The position numbers were made by a program, and so were the translations under genes. The notes beneath the pieces are model-generated. The model worked only from the letters and a program-made list of their open reading frames with translations. It was not told the DNA's origin and searched no databases. DNA of 64,000 bases from NCBI GenBank assembly GCA_947095535.1, contig OX352772.1:35235445-35299444 (forward strand). The letters run 5' to 3'. Shown here piece after piece: positions 1 through 10,716 of the stretch (position 1 is its first letter; every line of letters begins with the position of its first letter). This DNA is from Poecilobothrus nobilitatus (lineage: Eukaryota; Arthropoda; Insecta; Diptera; Dolichopodidae).

Positions 1-1710
1 AATAATGATTGTAATATTATTAGTAATAAAGAACAGAATCTGACTAATCCAATAACTGAAATTAAATCACCATCAATTGTTCTTAATACACCAGAAAAAC
101 AGCCTGTATTAAAGACTCCTGAAAGACGGTTAAAACTTACTTTACGCATGAAACGTAGTCCTATTTTAGACGAAATTCTTAATTCTGGTTCAAGTTTACA
201 TGATAATAAAAAAGATATTAGAAACCATTTATTTAAAGGAGCGGATAAAAATTCCACTAATTCTATAAATTCTTTTAATTCTATAAATTCTGATTATTAT
301 TTTGGTAATGGTTTTAACAGTAATAATTATTATAAAAAATCACCACCAAAAATTGAATATGAAGTTTTACGTATGGAAGGTTTATCTGAAAATGGTACAG
401 ATTATGATATTCATTCATCAAAAACAGATGATCACAATAATAAAAAATATGAAGATTATTCAGAAGAAACAAACTTTGTTCAAAAGCGTAAAAAACGACA
501 TAAATCTAAAGATCATCGGAAAAAACGTAATAAAAAGAAATCTTCATCAACATCATCTTCTGTTTCATCATATTATTATAACAGTAACAGTAATTTGGAT
601 AGTAGTTGTTCATCAACACCTCCGCCGCCTCCACCACCACCTCCACTACCAAAAACTACATCAACTGGTGAAATACCACCGTTACAATTAACGCCACAAA
701 AAAAACGTTTACGTTTAATTTTAGGTAATGAAACCCATACAATTGACATTCCTCCAATATTAAATTTAAATATGTCAACTTCACCTTCATCAACATCAAC
801 AACAAATAATTCAACAATGGAAACATCAATTAATGAATCCAATGGTGATAGTAATAGTATAAATAATTTTATAGTTGATTCAACAACAACATCGTCATCA
901 TCATTATCATCAAAAAATAAATTAAATTCTTCACCTTTATCATCAAATTCTGTATTAAGTTCTTCTAATGTAAGTTCAACTTCTAGTTATTGTGGAAATA
1001 AAACATCAGAAACAATTTCTAGTTCATCATCTAATAATAAAATTAATAAGAATAATGATAATAATGTCAGTGTAATTAAATCTACACAGATACAACGAAA
1101 TAATTCAGTTATTCAATCAACAATTAGATTTGAACAAAAAAATAATATTCCAACTACTATTACATCTGTAAATCATAATAATTCTATTATAACATCATCT
1201 TATAATAAAGATCAACAACAAGATTTACAACATTCGGTTGAAAAATGTAATTTAGATAATTCACCTACAAAATGTAATAGTAGTGATTGTGGCGGAGGTA
1301 TTGGATTAAATGGTATATCAATAAAACATTTTAATTCAAATATTATTTTTGATGGAAAAAATGGTATTACAAATAATTGTTGTAATAATAATATGAAAAA
1401 CAGTATTGATGTTGGTTTAGGTATTAATATTAATAGAACAAATAGCATTGGATCAAATAATAAAAATGATAATGGTAGTAAAACTGTGATTTCAGCAAAT
1501 ACCACACCTCAAATTATAACTAATGGACTGTTAAATTCAACTAGACTGAATTCTTTAGCAACCATTGAACAAAATAATTTTCAAATTCATAAAAATCATA
1601 ATCAACATCATAGTAATAATCATCATTATCAACATCATCAACATATTTATAATAATAGTAATAATAATAATAGCATTAATAATAATAATGGTGGTGAATT
1701 TCGTAACTGA
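1..1710 (+). CDS. Suv4-20: C-terminal part of histone H4K20 methyltransferase Suv4-20 (5' end outside the window), to the first stop
   Basis: The frame is open from base 1 (569 codons to UGA 1708-1710), so the start and the catalytic SET domain lie upstream. Seen, numbering from base 1: RLKLTLRMKRSP (residues 43-54), EYEVLRMEG (about 119-127), a Lys/Arg-rich nuclear-localisation-like stretch (about 163-180), a proline run (about 207-217), KRLRLILG (235-242) followed by IDIPP (248-252), then more than 300 residues rich in Asn, Ser and His. Known: vertebrate KMT5B/Suv4-20 proteins end with a KRLRLIVG...IDI motif preceded by a KLTLRRR motif, in the same order. The family di- and trimethylates histone H4 Lys20 in heterochromatin. 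Inference: this is the last exon of the fly orthologue, with a long low-complexity tail that the human protein lacks. The internal Met at 148 is not the start. The alternative is another chromatin protein sharing this tail motif. Confidence 0.78.
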   Translation, partial: NNDCNIISNKEQNLTNPITEIKSPSIVLNTPEKQPVLKTPERRLKLTLRMKRSPILDEILNSGSSLHDNKKDIRNHLFKGADKNSTNSINSFNSINSDYYFGNGFNSNNYYKKSPPKIEYEVLRMEGLSENGTDYDIHSSKTDDHNNKKYEDYSEETNFVQKRKKRHKSKDHRKKRNKKKSSSTSSSVSSYYYNSNSNLDSSCSSTPPPPPPPPPLPKTTSTGEIPPLQLTPQKKRLRLILGNETHTIDIPPILNLNMSTSPSSTSTTNNSTMETSINESNGDSNSINNFIVDSTTTSSSSLSSKNKLNSSPLSSNSVLSSSNVSSTSSYCGNKTSETISSSSSNNKINKNNDNNVSVIKSTQIQRNNSVIQSTIRFEQKNNIPTTITSVNHNNSIITSSYNKDQQQDLQHSVEKCNLDNSPTKCNSSDCGGGIGLNGISIKHFNSNIIFDGKNGITNNCCNNNMKNSIDVGLGININRTNSIGSNNKNDNGSKTVISANTTPQIITNGLLNSTRLNSLATIEQNNFQIHKNHNQHHSNNHHYQHHQHIYNNSNNNNSINNNNGGEFRN

Positions 1711-1745
1711 CATGAAGCCACTGATTTTAATAAAAAAATCAGTGG
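1708..1745 (+). promoter_or_regulatory. UGA-C leaky stop plus downstream stem-loop (readthrough signal)
   Basis: UGA 1708-1710 is followed by C. After a seven-base spacer (1711-1717), CCACTGATTTT (1718-1728) pairs perfectly with AAAATCAGTGG (1735-1745), leaving the six-base loop AATAAA (1729-1734). Known: in flies and in RNA viruses UGA followed by C is a leaky context, and stem-loops starting about eight bases after the stop stimulate readthrough. The stem overlaps the extension codons (A-T-D-F-N-K-K-I-S-G), so it would be selected both as RNA and as protein. Confidence 0.6.
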
Positions 1746-2037
1746 AAAATTATTTACTGTTTATGGTGATAATAATAAAAATAGTAATTTAAATATAATT
1801 AAAACAACATCGTATAATAGTAATTATTCTAATATTTTTAATATTAATACAACTAATAATAATAGTTATATTCAATTCCAACAAGAAAAACAACAAATTA
1901 AAATTAATAAAAATGAAAATTTAAATAATAATTTAAAAAAAACCGAATTGATGCCTTCATGTAATGATAATCTATTGCTACTGGCATCAGCAGCCGCAAA
2001 TGCTGCTGCTGATAATAATTATTCCAAGACAAGTTAA
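1711..2037 (+). CDS. Suv4-20: Putative stop-codon readthrough extension of Suv4-20 (108 codons, ends at UAA 2035-2037)
   Basis: Directly after the UGA the same frame stays open for 108 codons. In DNA this AT-rich a stop is expected roughly every ten codons, so this is unlikely by chance, although the Asn-codon-rich composition weakens that estimate. The encoded peptide begins HEATDFNKKISGKLFTVYG, continues Asn-rich like the upstream tail, and ends with ELMPSCND followed by LLLLASAAANAAAD. That last block uses GCA, GCC, GCT and CTG codons, unlike the surrounding 3' UTR. Composition returns to A/T runs right after UAA 2035-2037. Inference: the segment is translated by readthrough, giving a C-terminally extended isoform. 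Alternatives are a recent nonsense mutation, a sequence error in the stop codon, or UGA recoded as selenocysteine. I looked for a short intron removing the UGA; the best one (1694-1742, 49 nt) would not keep this frame. Confidence 0.6.
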   Translation, partial: HEATDFNKKISGKLFTVYGDNNKNSNLNIIKTTSYNSNYSNIFNINTTNNNSYIQFQQEKQQIKINKNENLNNNLKKTELMPSCNDNLLLLASAAANAAADNNYSKTS

Positions 2038-2565
2038 AATGAAAAAAAAAGAAAAAGCTATATATACATATATTTATTAATTTTTTTAATAATTATTTAT
2101 ATAATGGAATATATATTATTAAAACTTAAATTATGGAATTATGTATTCAATACACTTACAAAGCACACATAAACAATAATAATTGTTGACATTTTTTTTT
2201 TTTTTTTTAATTTAATATTTAATTTAAAAGTTAGGTTTGCAGAGATATTAATTTTGTATTTTATATTATTTAAAAAGATTTTTATTTTTATTAATAATTT
2301 TTTTCTTTTTTATTTTATTTTTGTATATGTTGTATTTTTTTTTTTTTTTCTCTTGCCACTCCTATAAAGGAGCATAGGGCATCTAAGTTATTTATTATTC
2401 ATATTTGACTAAATTTCAGTTTCTGAAATCATTATTTCACTCAGCCGTTAATTATTCGGCTGAAGATATGTTGTATTAGGTTCTGGCAAATACTTTTTAT
2501 AAATAATTTTATTCAAAAATTTTTATTTTGACAATAAAAGTTTTAATCAAACTTTAATAAAATAT
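2038..2565 (+). other. 3' untranslated region of Suv4-20 with candidate poly(A) signals
   Basis: No further open frame follows UAA 2035-2037. AATAAA hexamers occur at 2533-2538 and 2556-2561 and are the plausible cleavage signals; the true end cannot be fixed from sequence alone. A retroelement 3' end (2339-2480) sits in this interval in the opposite orientation. Confidence 0.4.
2339..2480 (-). mobile_element. 3'-terminal fragment of a non-LTR retrotransposon (5'-truncated)
   Basis: Read on the minus strand, a block with an ALCS-like peptide and GGAGTGGCAAGAG runs into a poly(A) of about 15 (plus-strand T run at 2336-2350). A diverged copy with the same order and the same poly(A) end lies at 54195-54320, also on the minus strand. 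The shared 3' end with A tail and missing 5' part is typical of target-primed insertions. Confidence 0.45.
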
Positions 2566-4392
2566 TGAAAAAAAATCACATCTAATTTTTAAAGTTTACA
2601 GTAATTCCAAAAAAAAAAAAATTTTACTGGTCAAAATTTTCTATTGTTTGTTATTCTATAACAAAAATTACATTTCAAAATGATCTCAATAATATATTCT
2701 GACAATAAGTTTCAAAATTTTTATTTTGAAATTTTATTATACTATACATATTTAAATGTAACATTTAAAATAAAAACTTACCCTTTAAATTAATAAAAAC
2801 TGGTACATCATTAACTGGGTTATGGAAACTCATTGTGAGAATTGCTAAAATGTCGAACATGCTTCCATCCAATCTGTTCTCCTCTGATGAAAATGTTTCA
2901 TTTTACAATTTACATCTTTTCAAAAAGAATCTGTACAAGGTTCGTCTGTAATTTACATTTCCATTTTCCTCTTACATCCTATTTCCTTCCAAATCCTTTC
3001 TTCTTTATCTAAAGCTACAATAATGTATAAAGGAATTTGTTCCTAGTGATAGCGTTTAAAAAAAGAACGTCGTTTTTCTTTATCTAAAGATATTTGTGTT
3101 CTCTAAATATAAAACTAATTTCGAGTATTACATAAAATTAAATTTTTTTTTTTTAGTATCAAAAATAAAATGAACTTCACCATTTATAATATTGTTTTAT
3201 GGAATTTAGACTCCAACTAACATAATTCTTTTTTTTTTTTATTAAATTAAATTAAATCTGGAATTGAAATGAAAAGATTTAGAAATAATTTTGTACAAAT
3301 TACCTTTACTTAAAAAAAAAAAAAAAAAAAAAAATTCAATATTTTATAAAATTTATTTACCATTCTTTATAAAAAAAAAAAAACTTTAAATTCATTTATT
3401 TATTCAATTATTGCAAAGTCAACAATTTATTCTATATTTTGATGTGTTATAAATTTTTTTTTTTTTTTTTCAAAAACTTAAAAGAAAACTTAAAAAATAC
3501 TTAAAAAAAAAAGAAAAAGAAAAATGAGTAAATATTTAAAAAAAAAAATTTTAAACTTAAAAAACAAAAATTTAAAAAAAATGCATGTGTTCCAATTTTT
3601 TTATTTAATAACAATTAAAAGAAAATTTAAATTAAATAATAAATAATTAAAAATAAAATTACAAAATAGTTTAAAATAAAAATTAAAATAAAAAAAAAAA
3701 AAAAACAAAAAAAAAAAAATAAAAAATTAAATGTAAAATTTAAATAATTTTAAGTTTATAAATATTTAATCGTCGTATATTATATACATATATATATAAT
3801 AATAAAAAATTAATGTATAATACATATATTTTTTTATTTTTTGCAAAAATATTGAAATAAATATTTTCTTTCATGGAAATAATAATTATTTCCAAAAACT
3901 TAAAAAAAAAACAAAAATAAAAAAAAAAGATTTTAGGTTATTATTATTTTTTTTTTTTTTATTTTTTTTTTTAATTAGGGATTAATAATTAAAATTATAA
4001 GACTTTCTTTTATCATACATGTAATAAACAAAAAAAAAATATTAATATATTTATTTTAAAATAAATATTATTTACAATTAAAGTTAGGCAAAGCTTATAT
4101 ATTACAAAAAAAAAAAAACTAAAAAATTTAAAAAAAAAACAAAAATAAATAAATTTAATGATAAAATTAAAAAGTAAAAAATAAATATTTCAAAAAAAAA
4201 AAAATAACAAAATTTCTTTGCCTTCATTATTTTTTCAGTAAGTAAATAAAATAAAGCAAAGTGTTAAATTAATGACCCCAATGCTCGCATCTAGCGTCAT
4301 TTTATGAAACAAATTAAAATTGTGTATGTAAAAATTATGAAAATTATATTGTCAATGACAATCAACAACCAATATAAAAACAAAAAAAAAAC
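2566..4392. other. Non-coding AT-rich intergenic DNA
   Basis: Dominated by A and T homopolymers (for example 3312-3334 and 3695-3720). No open frame or RNA gene was recognised. CATTGTGAGAATTGC at about 2831 is the least AT-rich piece and shows no coding pattern. Confidence 0.6.
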
Positions 4393-4447
4393 ATTGTCAA
4401 CGCGAGTAAAAGTAGAAAGTTGCTTTATTTTTACTCGCGCTGACAAT
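4393..4447. repeat. Hairpin with 19-bp arms, one mismatch
   Basis: ATTGTCAACGCGAGTAAAA (4393-4411) is the inverse complement of 4429-4447 except for one position (CAA versus CAG context), with a 17-base loop. The CGCGAG core stands out in AT-rich DNA. It may be a MITE remnant. Confidence 0.6.
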
Positions 4448-7400
4448 ATTTAGCATCGCTTTTCTATTTGCTCAAGTTCCATTTAAAACAATGTATTCTA
4501 CTTAAACGTCAAAGTGACGCAAACATTGGTTCATCACCTACGATTGATATCTTGTCAAAAAATCACATTTTTTTTTTTATTTAAGATTTCTTATAGACTT
4601 ATAACTTATACTTCTTAAACATAATGAAAAAATCCATCATGCAGCTTTATAGTTGTAACATGTTGAAAAAACCCATCTATCAAATTTCCTTAAATATAAT
4701 ATCCATCATTTCAGGCTATATAATTTTGTTTGAATTCAATTATTTTCAGGTCACTACACAACAATATAACCAGCTGTTATAGCAGATAAAGTTGAAGTTA
4801 AAGTTTAATTAACTTTTTTTGAAATTGCTAGTTGCCACTATGGTGTTAATTAAGGGCGAATTATTTCGTATTTTCGGAATTCTACGAGAAAACACAATAT
4901 TATGAGAGTCTACAAAATGAATTGACGTTTTAAATTTTGCCGTTGTATAAAAATATTTTGATGTCAAAAATGCAAAATTAGATACCTACATAAGTTTTGT
5001 TAATTTTTTCTAATTGGCTTTTATTTTATTACTGAAAAATTTTTTACTTATTTAAACGTAAAGTTTTAAAAAAATAAATAGATTTAAAATAAAAAAATTA
5101 TCTTATTTTCTTTTCTTGATTTTCCACTTTAATTTACTCACAATATTAATTATTAAATGTTAAAAATTTCTCTTGACTTTAAAAGTCAATGTGGAAATAA
5201 TTCAACCAAAAAAAAAAATCACTAATAACAAATTTTAGAATTTTTTCTAAAAGAGGAAAAATTCTCTAAACTCAGTAGATTACCATAATAATACACACCT
5301 ATAATCACTAGATAGCTACTTTAGTTGTGGCTATTTGTATTGATTTCGACGATTATGTTAAACCGTTTAACTGTAGCATCCATGTTCTCTTAAGATTCAT
5401 GGCTACGGCAATTGAAAAAATGTTTCTCGTCACGTCTATTTTAAAATGACGTGAAAAAAACTACGAAAAAAAAAAAAACTGAAATTACTATTAAAATCAA
5501 AAATTATATTTTTTGCCTATCGATAAGAAAGAAAACGAGAGAGATGACAAAAAATTACTATCATTTTCGTATATGCAAAGTCTAAGAAAAAATACTAGAC
5601 ACGAACATGGTGCTTTTGTAAGTTAATATCGTACCTATTTTTTTTTTTTATTAATTTAGAAACAACTTTTGCGACTAAAAGGATAACAAAACATCGCATC
5701 AGACATCAGTGATATTTCGTTTCGTATAAATGATGGGATGTGTCTTGAAGAATATAAATTTCAATTTATGTGGGAGCTACTTCATTTTGTTTAGTAGTAT
5801 AAAAATGATGTGATGATTTTCATTGAAAATTTCATCAAACTATTGGAAATTAAGAAATTATGAGTGATTTTTGATTCCAATATAAATCATTAATTTTCGT
5901 AGATGTAAACGGTGCTTGACCCTCCCATTTCGAAAAAGAATAAGTTTGATAAAAATGAGAAGAATTCTGGGAACTTTTTGAATTTATGTTATTACAAGAT
6001 TTTATGGAAAGTGTATCGTATGACAAAACACCGGAAATGAAACATATATCCCTTATTTTTTTAGTTGGCAGTTACTTTACTTTAACTGTTATTCAAATAA
6101 GAAGGAAACTTGTAAGATAAGTTTCCTTAAGAAGTAACTGTTATTACAAATAAGAAGTAACTGTTATTCAAATAATATATTGTTTTTTTTTTATGTTTAA
6201 ATAAAATATTAATAATGTTAATAAATTAATTTATTTATTGATGACTATTTAAGATGTACATATTAAAAAGTATTATGTCCTTTTTATTATTTTATTATTA
6301 TTTTCTATATTTTTTTTTTTTTTGTGTGCGTATTAATTAAATGTTCATAAAATTCATACGTTTTTTTTTTTTTATATTAATTATGTATTTAACTTAATAC
6401 ATTGGATGCAAAGGACTGCAATGAAAAAGAAATAAGGAACATTATAAATTAATTATTAATGTATATTTAATGTATGTGAATGTACTAATAAACTAATGTA
6501 ATTTATCTTTTGTTTTAATATTTGATATTTTTTAATTATTCTAAATAAAAAGCTAAAATAAAAATTGCACATATTAAATTTCAAAAAATAATTTCTTTAA
6601 ACAGCTCTTTTTATTAATATTTAGGTACCTATACTACCTACTATATTATTTTAATATTTATAAATAAAAAAAAAATGGTAGTTCGTTTTAAATCTCGTTA
6701 TTTCAAAATCTTATGTATATCTTTTAAAATTTAGTTAAATTTCTTTTTCTCTTTTCAAAAAATCTAGAAAAATAATATTATATAATACAGTATAAATGTA
6801 AGGATAAAATAGAAAAGAAAAAGAAAAACGCGATTGTGGGTAAAAAATCAATGTTTCAATTTTAAATTTAATAATTTGATTTTACAGAGTCAAGAGGTTT
6901 GGCGAGTGTATAACAATATATATAATAATACATGTACACACAATATGTATACAAATGGCGTATAATTAGGAGAAAAATCTAATTAAAAATTATTTTTTGT
7001 GTTTTTATTAAGAATTATTATTAACTTTCGGATTAAAAATTATTATTAACCTTTGGATTATGTATCTACATCCGGATTATAATAAATCAAAACTCTTAAA
7101 ATATTTTTTATTTATTTATTTTTTTGTTGTTTAATTTATTTATTTCAGCCGTTTAATTTAAATTTAAAAGATTAGAGAAAAAAATTTATAAAACAAGATT
7201 TTGAAAAGACAGGATTTGATTCCAAATATGGTAATCCGACAAAATCCCTAATTTCTTAATAATGCCAATTTCAAAAATCCAAATTCCCAAAATCCAAACT
7301 CCTAAAATACAAATTCACAAAAATTCCAAACTGATTTTCATTGTAAAATTTATTGAGTAAAAAACAAAGTCAAAAGTATTGTTTTTAATAAATTTGTTTT

Positions 7401-8225
7401 TTATTGTATTTGATAAATTTATTTATTTTTTCTGAAATAAATTTATCAAATCATTTATTTCGAATTTTGTTTTACTAAACCTTATGTACATAACATAAAA
7501 ACAATATTTCTTTTTATTTGCAGTGGCGTGCCCCGTATAATTTTTTAGTATAATGTTTTTTTGTTTGGATTTTTGAATTTCGGGAATTTGGATCTTAGGA
7601 ATTTGGCTTTTAGGAATTAGGGATTTTGGAATTTAGATTTTTGAATTTGGATTTTGGGATTTCATCATAGATCCCCAAAATATATGTATTTACTATTTGT
7701 ATATAAATAAATAATATTAATTAAAAAGTAAAAATAACAAACAAAAAAAAACAAAAAGAGGAATTTAATTATATTAAATTTTGAAAATTATTATAAATAA
7801 ATAAAATATTATTGAAAATAAATACATATACAAAAAATTCGTATTTTTTTTTAATTAACACATGCTTTTTCTATTACCGATTGTTACGAGTAACGACATG
7901 TAAAAAAGTAGATAAATATTTGTAAAAAAAAAAAACTAAGTTTTAAATATTTGGAATAAAATTTCAAACATTATAAAATAATCATGGAAGAAATTTTTTA
8001 ATCATTAAGGAAATTTCATTATTTGGTATTTTTTCTATTATTCTTTATTATTTATACAATATTACAAATTAGTTTGACCATTTGAAGCTAGAACTACATT
8101 TCAAGTACGCTATACCTACATATTATATATATAGGTTAGAGTATAGGCAGAAGATACAAAAATTACATGTGTAAAAGAGAAAACTTATATCGTTCAACGA
8201 TTTTTTATTTTGCTGAATATCGTCC
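4448..8225. other. Non-coding DNA; a small direct repeat and a hairpin at 6083-6176
   Basis: The only structure I support is three copies of TAACTGTTATT(C)AAATAAGAAG at about 6083-6103, 6134-6153 and 6154-6176. Between the first two lies a 10-bp hairpin, AAGGAAACTT (6102-6111) against 6119-6128. A weak palindrome with GTAGC/CATGG arms lies near 5372-5405. No gene was recognised. Confidence 0.5.
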
Positions 8226-8630
8226 ATAAATTAGCTGAATATGGTCTATAAATTCTTTAGAGAAACGATATTTCTGATATATATTCTTTATATAAAAATA
8301 TATATTCTTTAATCAACGATATTTCTGATTACATATATATTTTTTCTCTCCCTTTCCTATTAGTAGTGCACTATATTTTTTTCTCTTTTTAAAATTGCGA
8401 TAATATCTATGAAATTTCTCATGAAAAGCAGCCTTAAACTAGCTGAATATCGTCTTTAGAGAAATAGAAGTATTTCATCAACTATATTGCTGAAATTTAT
8501 GAACAATAGTGCTGACTGCTGATTATATATTTTTCTCCCTCTTTCCCATTGGTAGTACACTATATTTTTTTTCAATTTCTAAAATTGCGATAATATCCAC
8601 GAAATTTCTCATGAAAATCAGCCTTTGATA
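8226..8630. repeat. Two tandem direct repeats of about 200 bp
   Basis: Unit 1 (about 8226-8436) and unit 2 (about 8437-8630) both start TAGCTGAATATSGTC and both end with AAATTGCGATAATATC followed by GAAATTTCTCATGAAAA and CAGCCTT. They share CTATTAGTAGTGCACTATAT-type sequence in between with scattered substitutions. This is an old tandem duplication without coding potential. Confidence 0.7.
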
Positions 8631-8714
8631 TTAAATTTTCCTCTCAATTTACAGTTTCGTTGTTTGCTTTAATTATGAAGTGATACTTTTCCATTTCACT
8701 AAAGGCAAAATGTT

Positions 8715-8958
8715 TATGAATACGCTCAGAACGTTCGTTCTTACTTTACTCAACTGGCCACTGGGTTAAAATTTCTCTATGACAGATAAAGTCGTTTCAA
8801 ATTGGCGAGTAGAGTTAATAAACTCCAGTGACGTCACAAATAGCTTTTGGAAATGCTGAATTGAGTTGACAAAATTAACTTCTTTTACCTACTGACGAAT
8901 AGTGCTAACGAGTTCTGTTAACAAATGTCAAAGTCTTGTGAAATGTCATTATTGTCAA
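8715..8958 (-). mobile_element. Repeat family A, partial copy (reverse orientation)
   Basis: GACAGATAAAGTCGTTTC, GTGACGTCACAAATA and AACAAATGTCAAAGTCTT match, in order, the inverse complement of the right end of the A copies at 10717-11861 and 15753-16889. Only one arm is present. The family looks like a non-autonomous TIR element. Confidence 0.6.
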
Positions 8959-9691
8959 ATTTTAATATTATAACTCATGAACTTACATATTCAAAAAATT
9001 CTAAAAGAAAAATTAAACTTATAATACTAATACCTAGATAAATTTTAACAAAAACTTAAGCCAAATCATGAATTATGTTATATTATTTATTTATTACACA
9101 CATGAATATAATTTATTTAATTTATTTTTTAACATTGTTTTATCTTAATTAATTGTAATATTTTTCTTCATAGTTCATTTTTTAGCTAAAACTGCACGTA
9201 TTTTGCAACGACGAATCAAGAATCAAATAAACCGTTATTTTTATTAAAATCGTTTTTAAATTTGAAAAGTTTTCTTTTTTTCTTGGAAATGAAATGAATA
9301 AAATATTATTGGAATTAATTACTTATAAATATTAAAAAATAAAATCGAAAAAAACAACAAATTAATTATTGTTAAAATTATGTGTATATAAAATATGTGT
9401 ATATATTATATAGCTGTCCAAAAATCATTGCCGGTCGTGCTCACTATATATATTTGTTCTGAGCCATAGATATATATATAATATAATTATCCATTGATAG
9501 GCAATGAAGAAAATATTTTCAGTCAATTTTGAGAAACAGCGGACTGAAGCGGGACTATGTATTGCTTCAGTTTATTTAAAAATAGATTCCTACAAGATGA
9601 TATAGCTTCATTTCTATTTTTGTTTTTAAATTATATCACTTTTTTTGCTACTTTATGAGTAGTTAAAGCTTTTAATGTCTTGATTTAAATT

Positions 9692-9875
9692 TTTTTTTTT
9701 TTTAGTGCATTTCTCTACCATATAAATGTGAACAGGAAATTACACAGCCTTTCCTTTTCAGGCGTGACTCTAAATGTCGTAAGGGGGAATAACTCTTACG
9801 ACGTGTGTGGGACTCGAACCCACACTATCTCGGTGTTTTATACGCTCTTATCCACTAGGCCACCGAGCCCCTTTT
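9692..9875 (-). mobile_element. tRNA-derived SINE, family 1 copy a
   Basis: On the minus strand the head carries a Pol III A box TGGCCTAGTGG (9852-9862) and a perfect B box GGTTCGAGTCC (9810-9820). It is followed by a non-tRNA body (ACGACATTTAGAGTCACGCC) and an A tail (plus-strand T run 9692-9703). The insertion is flanked by a 9-bp target-site duplication ATTTAAATT at 9683-9691 and 9876-9884. The spacing and the missing cloverleaf arms rule out a functional tRNA gene. Confidence 0.9.
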
Positions 9876-10170
9876 ATTTAAATTGTTTAATTAAATTTTA
9901 ATTTTAAAAACAAAACATATCAATTTTTAAGTAATATAACAACTTAAAATCTCTAAAATGGAACTGATAAACTGCTTTACATTATCATAAATTTAAACAG
10001 ATGAGTGAACGAAATGTATACATATACATACATTATACATATTATAAAATGCAGATGCACTTTTTTTATGGAAACCTTTTAAGATAACAAAACACATAAG
10101 AAGAAAAGAGACGGTTAAACTTTCCGTCCAAAGCCACCTATATACTGACAAGTCTTAACATTCACGTTTG

Positions 10171-10324
10171 TTTTAGATGGCCGCCGTAGAGATTATAACA
10201 AATGTAAACAAAAGTTAGTTTGTATGAATTTCTTGATATACGGTATGGTAAAAGTTTTCTTGGCTATTAAAAATTAAAATGAAATAATTTCCAATTCAAT
10301 TTCCTCTACGGCGACCATTTAAAA
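10171..10324. repeat. 21-bp imperfect inverted repeat with 112-bp spacer
   Basis: TTTTAGATGGCCGCCGTAGAG (10171-10191, read as 11 + 10 bases) matches the inverse complement of 10304-10324 at 19 of 21 positions. The GGCCGCCGT core is strikingly GC-rich for this locus. No flanking duplication was seen. Confidence 0.65.
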
Positions 10325-10716
10325 TCAATGTCATTTTTCGTAGTATGGTTGAGTTTTTTTACGACAACAACAATATCTAGAACAAAGTAGAAATTCTGTG
10401 TCAAAGTTAAAGCTTGATCAACTTCTGCATGATGCGAGCGATAACTATTTTCATTAAGCATAGTTCCATTGATTTTTGAATATATGTACATATATATTCA
10501 ATTTTTGAAGTAGCATTTCTGCGTGATACGCAGAATAATATGAAGTAATATAGTTATGTTTAACAATTATTCAAACCATTATAAAAATAAGGATTTCTGA
10601 TTACATTTACATGTCATATGCAAAGGTCAAACAGAAATTTTTTTTTAAGATTTAATTTCAAAGTTCCCCAATTGACAAAAATGTTGTAAAAAATTGTAGT
10701 TATTATTAAAACACCT

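Noticed and set aside
1708..1710. UGA as a selenocysteine codon
   Set aside because: Suv4-20 proteins are not known selenoproteins, and I see no convincing SECIS-like structure in the 3' UTR. It cannot be fully excluded without a search.
1694..1742. A 49-nt intron (GTGAAT...TCAG) that would splice out the UGA
   Set aside because: Its length is not a multiple of three, so it shifts out of the 108-codon frame and hits a stop soon after. Its acceptor also lacks a pyrimidine tract.
302..1792. Other open frames overlapping the Suv4-20 tail (302-691, 576-842 minus, 1212-1505 minus, 1565-1792)
   Set aside because: They are shadows of the Asn/Ser codon repeats and have no motifs.
9780..9872. Functional tRNA gene
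   Set aside because: A and B boxes are present but the cloverleaf arms do not form, and the segment continues into a SINE body with target duplications. The same holds at 22.6, 27.7, 30.3, 54.8 and 57.8 kb.
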